From JAJRTA01 sp965603125 (GTDB lineage: Bacteria; Zixibacteria; MSB-5A5; GN15; FEB-12): a DNA stretch of 64,000 nucleotides. The translations under genes were made by a program, and so were the position numbers. Each line of letters begins with the position of its first letter. Within the stretch, counting starts at the first letter, position 1. Shown piece by piece: positions 44,961-51,884 of this stretch. The notes below the pieces were generated by a model that made no database searches, was not told the origin of the DNA, and saw nothing but the letters and a program-made list of their open reading frames with translations. The DNA lies in the NCBI GenBank assembly GCA_965603125.1, contig CBFDBU010000014.1, positions 16,919 to 80,918 on the forward strand. The letters run 5' to 3'.

Positions 44961-45989
44961 TTGGGCATTTTCGACATTCTCTCCAACGACATCGGTATTG
45001 ACCTGGGCACCGCCAATACGCTCGTCTATGTTCGTAACCAGGGAATCGTGCTTAATGAACCCTCCGTCGTGGCCGTGGAGAAGTCAACCGGCAAAGTGCT
45101 GGCAATCGGCTCGGCGGCCAAGGAGATGATGGGTCGCACGCCGGGAGGGATATCAGCCATCCGCCCGCTGAAGGACGGCGTTATTGCCGATTTCGAAATA
45201 TCCGAAAAACTGATCGCCGATTTCATTCGCCGCGTGGTCAGGCACCGCTATCTTATGAAACCGCGAGTGGTGATATCGGTGCCGTCCGGCATCACCGAGG
45301 TAGAGAAGCGGGCCGTGCGCGACTCGGCTGAAAACGCCGGCGCTCGCGAGGTTTACCTGCTGGCCGAACCGATGGCGGCCGCGATCGGAGTCGGCCTGCC
45401 GGTCGAGCAGCCCTCAGGTAGCATGATTATCGACATCGGCGGCGGCACCTGCGAAATTGCCGTTATCGCCCTTAACGGGATTGTCAACGATATCTCCATC
45501 AGGGTCGCCGGTGACGAGTGCAACGAAGCCATGATCATGTACCTCAAGAAGAACTATAACCTGCTGATCGGAGAGTTGACCGCCGAAGACATCAAGATCA
45601 GACTGGGGTCGGCCTATCTGCTGGACAAAGAGCTGTCCACCGATATCAGGGGCCGCGACCTGGTGGCCGGGGTGCCGAAAAATCTCAAACTGTCCTCGGT
45701 GCAGGTGCGGGAAGCTCTCGCGGAAACGATCGACAAGATCGTGGAGGCCGTGCGCCAGGCACTGGAGCGGACACCGCCGGAGTTGGCCTCGGATATCCTG
45801 GAACGCGGGATAATCCTCACCGGCGGCGGCGCTCTTCTGAGGGGACTTGACAAGAGACTGCGCCAGGAAACCAACCTGCCCGTCAACGTGGCTGAAGATC
45901 CGCTCACCTGTGTTGTCCGCGGGACAGGGAAGGTGCTCGAGGATTTCTCCGCCTACCAGAAGGTGCTCGAGAAGAGCCGCCGGGATTGA
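44961..45989 (+). CDS. mreB: Rod-shape-determining actin homologue MreB
   Basis: Bacterial actin that positions peptidoglycan synthesis in rod-shaped cells. 342 residues from TTG 44961 (AAAGGGA upstream); a longer in-frame ATG at 44880 adds residues with no homology look. Phosphate-binding and adenosine motifs are present: IGIDLGTANTLVYV, MIIDIGGGTCEIAVIAL and GIILTGGGALLRGLD. Also PRVVISVPSGITEVEKRAV and AGAREVYLLAEPMAAAIG. mreCD do not follow; instead a terminator and a sigma-factor operon do. Confidence 0.96.
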   Translation: MGIFDILSNDIGIDLGTANTLVYVRNQGIVLNEPSVVAVEKSTGKVLAIGSAAKEMMGRTPGGISAIRPLKDGVIADFEISEKLIADFIRRVVRHRYLMKPRVVISVPSGITEVEKRAVRDSAENAGAREVYLLAEPMAAAIGVGLPVEQPSGSMIIDIGGGTCEIAVIALNGIVNDISIRVAGDECNEAMIMYLKKNYNLLIGELTAEDIKIRLGSAYLLDKELSTDIRGRDLVAGVPKNLKLSSVQVREALAETIDKIVEAVRQALERTPPELASDILERGIILTGGGALLRGLDKRLRQETNLPVNVAEDPLTCVVRGTGKVLEDFSAYQKVLEKSRRD

Positions 45990-46014
45990 GTAGAAATCCG
46001 TTCCGGAGCTACAG

Positions 46015-46039
46015 GCCGGGGATCGCCCGGCTTTTTTTT
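46015..46039 (+). terminator. Terminator after mreB
   Basis: GCCGGG (46015-46020), a 5-nt loop, CCCGGC (46026-46031), then eight T residues. It is 26 bp past the mreB stop and isolates mreB from the sigma-factor operon. Confidence 0.88.
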
Positions 46040-46107
46040 GTTCTGGATTGCAGCGGGCATTAATCTTTTCATTGGGCTGGTGGTCTTACATTTGAAAGTT
46101 GAAGCGT

Positions 46108-46683
46108 ATGGCCAAAGATGGCAATGCAGTTATTGACGAACTGGCGACCAGAGCGAGAGCGGGTGACCGCGAAGCCTTCTCGCAGATCGTGCGGCTGATG
46201 ATGAACAAAGTGATCGCGCTGACATACCGAATGACGGGAGAGATCGAAAGCGCCCGTGACCTGACCCAGGACACCTTCCTGGCCGCTTATGAGAAGTTGA
46301 ATACTTTCAGGGGCGAAGCATCTTTCAAGGGCTGGCTGTACCGGATCGCCACCAACAAAGCCCTCAATCACCTCAAGTCGGCCTCTACGAGATCTACGGC
46401 GCTTGAGGATGCTGCCCCGCAGTTGGTAGCACAGACTGCCTCGGCTTTCCCCGACCCTGAGCAGGTCACCGCCGGCAAGCTGCTGATCGGCGATATACTT
46501 GATTTCATGCGGCAGCTTCCTCCTCAGCAGCGGCTGGTCTTTGAACTGCGGTTTTATCAGCACATGCCGTTTGAGGAGATCGCCCGGACTGTCGGCAGGG
46601 CCGAAGGTACCGTCAAGACCCACTACCGCCAGGCGGTGGCCAAACTCCGCCGGCACGCCCGGGAGAAAGGCTGGAGATCATGA
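46108..46683 (+). CDS. ECF-family RNA polymerase sigma factor
   Basis: A 191-residue sigma-70 family (extracytoplasmic function) factor. Region 2 is represented by FSQIVRLMMNKVIALTYRMT, ESARDLTQDTFLAAYEKL and FKGWLYRIATNKALNHLKS. Region 4 is represented by LPPQQRLVFELRFYQHMPFE and EGTVKTHYRQAVAKLRRH. ATG 46108 is used; a TTG three codons upstream is possible. The 3' end overlaps the anti-sigma gene by 4 bp, the typical sigma/anti-sigma coupling. Together with the two Spy-like genes it forms an envelope-sensing operon. Confidence 0.93.
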   Translation: MAKDGNAVIDELATRARAGDREAFSQIVRLMMNKVIALTYRMTGEIESARDLTQDTFLAAYEKLNTFRGEASFKGWLYRIATNKALNHLKSASTRSTALEDAAPQLVAQTASAFPDPEQVTAGKLLIGDILDFMRQLPPQQRLVFELRFYQHMPFEEIARTVGRAEGTVKTHYRQAVAKLRRHAREKGWRS

Positions 46684-47261
46684 ACTGCTCTGACTTTCAG
46701 GACAAACTCGCTCTCTACTTCGGGCAGGAAGAACTTCCCGAATCGCTGGCCGCCCATCTGCGGCAGTGTGCGAGTTGCCGGTCGTTGTGGGAAGAAATGA
46801 ACAGCCTGGCGAGAGTCCTGCCGGATGACGCCGCCTTCCATCCTGATGAACGATCCACCGAATTGCTGGTCTCGCAAGTCGAAAACGCCCTTACGGAATC
46901 GGCCGTCGCGCTACCGAAACGCGGCTCGTGGCTTCAAAAGCTCGATCTTGCCACCCGCTGGCAGCGAGCACTTCCGGCCGCCGCCGCCGTCGCTCTCGTC
47001 GTGGCCGTGGGCTGGATGTCCTACCTGTCCGGTCTCTCCACCGGCGTCGACCAGGCCGCGCAGAAACCAACCGCTGATACCTTCGATATCCTCCTGGCCG
47101 ATTCCGAACTGGAGGAACCGGACAGCCTCACTCTCGATGCCCTTCTTGAGGATTTCGCGGCAGGGCAGCACCTGGACATCGGCGAGAGGTTGCTTGATGA
47201 TATCAGTGAAGAGGAGTTCGAGTATCTCAACAGCAGTTTTGACATAGGAGACATATTATGA
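46680..47261 (+). CDS. Zinc-finger anti-sigma factor, membrane-bound
   Basis: A 193-residue protein. The cytoplasmic N-terminus has the zinc-binding anti-sigma motif H26-x3-C30-x2-C33 (HLRQCASC). One membrane helix is at about 99-117 (PAAAAVALVVAVGWMSYLSG), followed by an acidic periplasmic tail of about 75 residues (LLADSELEEPDSLTLDALLE). By family it should sequester the preceding sigma factor and release it on an envelope signal. It overlaps both the sigma gene and the next gene by 4 bp. Confidence 0.88.
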   Translation: MNCSDFQDKLALYFGQEELPESLAAHLRQCASCRSLWEEMNSLARVLPDDAAFHPDERSTELLVSQVENALTESAVALPKRGSWLQKLDLATRWQRALPAAAAVALVVAVGWMSYLSGLSTGVDQAAQKPTADTFDILLADSELEEPDSLTLDALLEDFAAGQHLDIGERLLDDISEEEFEYLNSSFDIGDIL

Positions 47262-47923
47262 AGCTCTTAGCCCCTGTTCTGATTCTGGTGGCGGTCTTTG
47301 CGGCTCCCGTGGCACCATGCCGGGAGGCTGCCGTCAAAGAGGGTGTACAACACCAGTCACGGGTTCCTGGAGAACACGGAAACGGGAGCCCGGTGTACGC
47401 CCAACTCGACAACGCACATGCCCAGCGTCAACTCGAGCGCCGGCGACAGGCGCAACGACAACACGAAGAGCAGGCTGAAATGCACCGGCAGGGCAAATAC
47501 ATTGCGCAGTTGCGGCTGCTAAAACTGCTGGAACTGCTCGACCTTGATCAAGATCAGGAAGTCACATTTATCACTGCCTTTCATTCTATGAGGCGGGATG
47601 GTGGCGATCTGGACAGCCGGCGAGTCGCCCTTACGGAACAGCTTGCCGACGGCCTGCGCGAGCAGACGATCTCCGATGATCAGACGTACGATCTGATCGA
47701 CAAAATCGCGGCCATCGAATTGCAGAAACGCGAACTGATGGACGCCTTTCTGAAGCAAGCCCGCGAAATCCTCTCGGCGTCACAGTTGGGCAGATTGGTC
47801 GTATTTCAGGATCGGTTCGAGCTGGAACTACTCGAAAGAGTGCAGGGATTTCGCAAGCTTGGCCGTAGAGGAATGGGTCCGGGAAGCCCCGGCCCATCGA
47901 ATGAACCGTTTGAAAACAGGTAA
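47258..47923 (+). CDS. Periplasmic Spy/CpxP-like helical protein
   Basis: A 221-residue exported protein (signal peptide MKLLAPVLILVAVFAAPVAP). After a Gln/Arg/His-rich helix (QLERRRQAQRQHEEQAEMHR) the core LLKLLELLDLDQDQEVTFIT, then TYDLIDKIAAIELQKRELMD and LSASQLGRLVVFQDRFELEL resembles the LTxxQ/CpxP-Spy family of periplasmic chaperone-sensors. It is translationally coupled to the anti-sigma gene (4-bp overlap), so it probably modulates it in the periplasm, as CnrX or CpxP do in other systems (inference). Confidence 0.7.
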   Translation: MKLLAPVLILVAVFAAPVAPCREAAVKEGVQHQSRVPGEHGNGSPVYAQLDNAHAQRQLERRRQAQRQHEEQAEMHRQGKYIAQLRLLKLLELLDLDQDQEVTFITAFHSMRRDGGDLDSRRVALTEQLADGLREQTISDDQTYDLIDKIAAIELQKRELMDAFLKQAREILSASQLGRLVVFQDRFELELLERVQGFRKLGRRGMGPGSPGPSNEPFENR

Positions 47924-47960
47924 AACTGAAACGATAGCAATGAGAACGAAAGGAGAAGCC

Positions 47961-48569
47961 ATGAAGAAGTTCACAATCCTTACGCTGATCGCCCTCCTGT
48001 TGCTGGCCGGTGTCACTGCCGCCGGTCCCGGATGGCGCGATCGAGGGAGTGGTAACGGCCCCATGCAACATCCACGCATGGGCGGGCAGTTCGACGGACC
48101 CGGCCCGCGCCCCATGATGGGGCACTGTCGCGAAGGCAAGGGCATGAGAGACGGAGGACGCGGCCCGGCCATGATCCTGGCTATGGCTGACGAGATCGGC
48201 CTGACCGATGACCAGGAGAACAAGCTCAAGAAAATGACGGTCGCCTTCCAGACCCTGATGGTCGACCTGCAAGGCGCTGTCAAGAAGGCGCAGATCAAAA
48301 AGAGAGCGCTGATGCGTGACCGCGCCGACGAGAAGGACGTTGCGTCCGCCATTGATGACGTCTCGCGCCTGCGTGCCGATTTGCAGAAGGCGCGCTACGG
48401 TCATCATCAGGAAATCCGCGCCGTTCTGACCCCTGAGCAGTTGGACAAACTCGACGATCTGTGCAAGATTCGAAAGGGAGCCGGTATGAAGGGCCACCCA
48501 GGCATGAAGGGTCACCGGGGCAAGATGGGCTGGGGGCAGAGCTGGTTCTTCGACGACGATGACGGCTGA
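47961..48569 (+). CDS. Met/His/Gly-rich Spy/ZraP-like periplasmic protein
   Basis: A 202-residue exported protein; ATG 47961 follows AAAGGAG, and the signal peptide is KKFTILTLIALLLLAGVTAA. Residues 30-65 are rich in Gly, Met, Pro and His (RPMMGHCREGKGMRDGG), and a second such patch closes the protein (GMKGHPGMKGHRGKMGWGQS). The core LTDDQENKLKKMTVAFQTLM and VLTPEQLDKLDDL carries two L-T-x-x-Q-type motifs of the Spy/ZraP family. The Met/His patches suggest binding of copper, zinc or another metal (inference). Last gene of the sigma operon. Confidence 0.75.
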   Translation: MKKFTILTLIALLLLAGVTAAGPGWRDRGSGNGPMQHPRMGGQFDGPGPRPMMGHCREGKGMRDGGRGPAMILAMADEIGLTDDQENKLKKMTVAFQTLMVDLQGAVKKAQIKKRALMRDRADEKDVASAIDDVSRLRADLQKARYGHHQEIRAVLTPEQLDKLDDLCKIRKGAGMKGHPGMKGHRGKMGWGQSWFFDDDDG

Positions 48570-48612
48570 CAATAATCGGGGCGCTGTCAGGCCCCAAGTC
48601 TACATGACGGCG

Positions 48613-48641
48613 AAGCCCGCCTCCCACGTGGACGCGGGCTT
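48613..48641 (+). terminator. Probable terminator of the sigma-factor operon
   Basis: AAGCCCGC (48613-48620) and GCGGGCTT (48634-48641) form an 8-bp stem, followed by TGCTTTGCC. The T-tract is broken, so strength is uncertain. Confidence 0.5.
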
Positions 48642-48714
48642 TGCTTTGCCTGTGACGAAGATCGAGGGGAGTAGGACTGAGGGAGTTCCATCCGACCGCT
48701 CAGCGACAAAGTTG

Positions 48715-48743
48715 TTGACACACGGTACTGCCGAAGAGTAATT
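48715..48743 (+). promoter_or_regulatory. Predicted promoter of the KAP NTPase gene
   Basis: TTGACA (48715-48720), a 17-bp spacer and GTAATT (48738-48743), about 27 bp before the start codon. Confidence 0.5.
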
Positions 48744-48769
48744 GCCATCAGTCATATGGTGGGCATACT

Positions 48770-51184
48770 ATGAAGGCATCAGAGCACAAATACCACTACC
48801 GGCTTTATTCCTCGCCGCTCGTCTATTGCGGCCAGGAGGTAGTCGACTTCATTAACACTCGACAGGGTCATATCAGCTTCGAGTACGCCGGAGAAGCCAG
48901 ACCAGTCTGGAAGGGGAAGCCGCCCTATAGCAAGGAATCCTTCCATCTGTTTCAGCGCGAACCGCTCGAGGGAGATGCCTTCACAGTGATTCTCGAAGAC
49001 CTCGGAACCGATGGGCCGCTTCTCCAGTTCGATCCTTATGCTCTGGTCAGTCGTGGGGCCTTGCCTCTGCGTAGTGTGATTTCCAAAGACGTTCCTGTAC
49101 ACGTGTACTTCACTCTGACTGCAATCGCTAACCACGAACTGCGAAGTCACTTACCGGATATGTTTCCTATGGAACTGCCACAACATGGACCTGGCAATTG
49201 GTCGGCCTACATATCATCCGGCACACTTCCATTTCTGACTTCCGGGAAGCTACCGGAATTCAGGAAGGACCAACCGGAACTCGATGCCTTCCTGAGCGCG
49301 ATTGAGACGGTACTTGAGGCAATCCCGAGGGAGTATCCCGGTATCAGAGCCGAACCGTCCTGGCGACCCAACATCAGCCAGCAAGAGCGGGGAAAGGAGC
49401 TCGATGAGAATGAACCTGCCCCGTCGACCCCAACAGAGCCGCCTGCCGGTCCGGTTGGCGCCAGAGTGGCGGCGGCGGCGAGTGAATACGGCACACCCGA
49501 AGACGCTCTCGGATATGAGACTTATGCCAACGCTCTGGGGGACCTGATCACGCACCCAGATACGGGGACACCGCTCGCAATTGCGATTTGTGCGCATTGG
49601 GGAATGGGCAAGACCACCTTGATGCACTATATCAAGAAGCGTATTGATGAAATCGGTCTTGAGTCGGGAGAGAGATACGTCAAGATCGACTTCAACGCCT
49701 GGAAGTACTCCAAATCTGAGGCGATATGGGCGGCGTTTTACAGCGTGATTCTCGCCAGTGTCGAGAAGTCGCTGAGTCGCGGAAGACGTCTTTTATTTCG
49801 CGGTCGCGTGGCCAAAGAAACCCATCCGGTCCGGTTCGCCGCGTGGTGGGCCGGAGCGGCGATGTTGGTGGCAGCGCTCGCCTTTCTGGCATACTCCCTG
49901 TTTTCACCGGAGAACGTCGCTACAACCGGAGGGCAGGAACTCCAACTGAAGGAGATCACCACCGTCATAGAGAACAGTCCGACACCCGACTCCACCACGA
50001 CCCTCATTACAAGACAGCCCAAACCGTCGGCAGAGCCGTTCTTTTCGCTTGGCTCTCTGAGCCTGAAAGAAGCGATCCCACTGGTTGCCTGCCTTGTAGG
50101 GTTGATTAGTACGATCTGGGGTCTGTGTCGTTCACTGTCAAGGCGTATCCTGGGCAAGGTAAAGAGAACCGGCACCGATCTGCTTCCGGTCACGCAGGCA
50201 GACGTTGTAACCTACGTTGACAGTGTCATGGACTGGCTGAAACGGCAATTTGAACGCGAAAAGGTCGGCATCAAAGGTATTCGTAAGATGCCAAGCCGAT
50301 ATGTCATATTTGTAGATGATATTGATCGTGTTCAACCAAACAAAGTCATGCAGATGATGGAGGCCATCAAGCTGTTTCTGGAGATGCCAGAGTTCGTATT
50401 CGTGCTGGCGATGGATGCCAAAGTGGTGAGACAGGCGGTCGGTGGGCATTACGACTTTATGACTGAGACCGCCGATGAACGTGAGAAGATCGGCCACGAC
50501 TATCTGGAGAAGATAATACAGATTCCCTTTTATCTGCCTGAGCTTGCTCGGTCAGATCTGGAGAACCTCAAGGATCAACTGCTGAACAATATCATGAAGC
50601 CGATCAAAGCGGCTCCTGAGGGAAAGGGCTCGGACGAGAAGCCGTCGTCAGAGCCGGAAGACACACCTCCCGATGAGTCTACCGAGACTCCGACCGGTGT
50701 GCGCCCCAAGGAAAAACAGCCCACGAAGGCTCAGGCAACCATCGACGAGAAAATGAAAATGGCTGTAACGGACGACGAACAACTTGCCGTTGATCCGTTA
50801 TTCAAAGATGGGTTGAAAATGTCCCCGCGACAGGTCGTTCGTTTCTGGAATGTTTACTTATTGGCGCGTCATATCTATCTTAGGCGTTTTCCAGCCACAG
50901 GATCCCCGAAACCTGTCTTCACGAAATGGATTGCGCTCTCGGTGAGGTATCCGTTTGATGTCAAGGAACTGGTCACGGTTTGCATCGACACTGACTGGCC
51001 TGCCTCCTGGCAGACTGTGATCAATAGACTCGCCAAAGAACACGGTGGAACCGCTAAATGGGACACCATGCGCAAAGGTGACTTGGAACAGCTTACGGGC
51101 ATGCTTGACAAGCACATTCCTTCCCCTCAGGATGTACACCCGTTCGTTGACATCACCAACTGCTTCAATTTAGCCTTGGATTAG
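48770..51184 (+). CDS. KAP-family P-loop NTPase with membrane insert
   Basis: An 804-residue protein. Residues 1-230 form a domain I do not recognise, ending in a Pro/Glu-rich linker. The KAP core has Walker A HWGMGKTTLMHYIKKRI (near 276-292) and KIDFNAWKYSKSEAIWAAFY. Two membrane helices are inserted in the NTPase domain (about 357-378 and 433-454), as is typical. Walker B is RYVIFVDDIDRVQPNKV (510-526), followed by AIKLFLEMPEFVFVLAMDAK. A second acidic/Pro-rich linker (about 620-660) precedes a helical C-terminus. KAP NTPases are membrane-associated and recur in phage-defence and mobile contexts. Codon use is a little more AT-rich than that of neighbours. It is monocistronic. Confidence 0.88.
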   Translation: MKASEHKYHYRLYSSPLVYCGQEVVDFINTRQGHISFEYAGEARPVWKGKPPYSKESFHLFQREPLEGDAFTVILEDLGTDGPLLQFDPYALVSRGALPLRSVISKDVPVHVYFTLTAIANHELRSHLPDMFPMELPQHGPGNWSAYISSGTLPFLTSGKLPEFRKDQPELDAFLSAIETVLEAIPREYPGIRAEPSWRPNISQQERGKELDENEPAPSTPTEPPAGPVGARVAAAASEYGTPEDALGYETYANALGDLITHPDTGTPLAIAICAHWGMGKTTLMHYIKKRIDEIGLESGERYVKIDFNAWKYSKSEAIWAAFYSVILASVEKSLSRGRRLLFRGRVAKETHPVRFAAWWAGAAMLVAALAFLAYSLFSPENVATTGGQELQLKEITTVIENSPTPDSTTTLITRQPKPSAEPFFSLGSLSLKEAIPLVACLVGLISTIWGLCRSLSRRILGKVKRTGTDLLPVTQADVVTYVDSVMDWLKRQFEREKVGIKGIRKMPSRYVIFVDDIDRVQPNKVMQMMEAIKLFLEMPEFVFVLAMDAKVVRQAVGGHYDFMTETADEREKIGHDYLEKIIQIPFYLPELARSDLENLKDQLLNNIMKPIKAAPEGKGSDEKPSSEPEDTPPDESTETPTGVRPKEKQPTKAQATIDEKMKMAVTDDEQLAVDPLFKDGLKMSPRQVVRFWNVYLLARHIYLRRFPATGSPKPVFTKWIALSVRYPFDVKELVTVCIDTDWPASWQTVINRLAKEHGGTAKWDTMRKGDLEQLTGMLDKHIPSPQDVHPFVDITNCFNLALD

Positions 51185-51209
51185 TCAGGCTGGCCGGTGT
51201 CGTCCCCCC

Positions 51210-51884
51210 CTATGGGCGGCAGGTGCGACAGGGACTGTAACCCTCGTAGATCGCCTCCTCTCGCGTCTGGAAAACACGGTAGCTGCCCGCCTCAAGATTG
51301 GCCACGGAGCGACAACCGGGGCGGTGCAGACGAAAACGCCCGTGCCTGACAATATAGTGGCTCTCCGGTTCGCGAGTAAGCGAGAACAGGCCGACCTTGT
51401 TGTCCATCGCCCACCTCTGGGCAGCCAGAAACTTTTTTATCCGGGGACGGTCAAGCTCGCTCTTCTTAAACAGGAGGAGATAGGCCAGCCCGTTTTCCAG
51501 AATGGCCTCGCTCACGGAGACGGAATCGACATAGATGAATCCTAACAGGCGACCGTATTTATCGCGCCGCCTGTCGGCGAACTCGATACGGGTCGGTCTT
51601 CCGAGCACCATCTTCTCAAGAAACGCCGTCGCTTCATCGTACAAAGGTGAGCCTTTTTCAGGAGCGTCTATGTTCGCCAGACGGAGCTTGTCGCCTCCCC
51701 GCAGCCGCACGGTATCGCCGTCAATTACCTCTATGATTGTCAACCGGTCATCCTCCTTCACTTCCGGTTTGGGATTCTGCGCCACGCGGAAAACGATGAT
51801 CAGCCCCACCGAGAAGACCACCGCGGCCCACCTGGCGAAACGTCCCCTCGTCCACCGGACTGTCCTGTTATACGACTGAGCCAT
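51210..51884 (-). CDS. Membrane-anchored SNase-type nuclease with Cys-rich tail
   Basis: A 224-residue protein. An N-terminal helix (ARWAAVVFSVGLIIVFRVA, about 17-36) would anchor it. The staphylococcal-nuclease domain follows with the catalytic residues visible: VIDGDTVRL (first Asp), LRLANIDAPEKG (Arg, Asp, Glu) and KYGRLLGFIYV (second Arg). The C-terminus (HRPGCRSVANL, then EGYSPCRTCRP) is an Ada-like Cys/His metal-binding motif found after some bacterial SNase domains. GGAGGTG precedes ATG 51884, which lies inside the end of the Rad50-like gene (17-bp overlap), so the two are coupled. Confidence 0.85.
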   Translation of the reverse strand: MAQSYNRTVRWTRGRFARWAAVVFSVGLIIVFRVAQNPKPEVKEDDRLTIIEVIDGDTVRLRGGDKLRLANIDAPEKGSPLYDEATAFLEKMVLGRPTRIEFADRRRDKYGRLLGFIYVDSVSVSEAILENGLAYLLLFKKSELDRPRIKKFLAAQRWAMDNKVGLFSLTREPESHYIVRHGRFRLHRPGCRSVANLEAGSYRVFQTREEAIYEGYSPCRTCRP

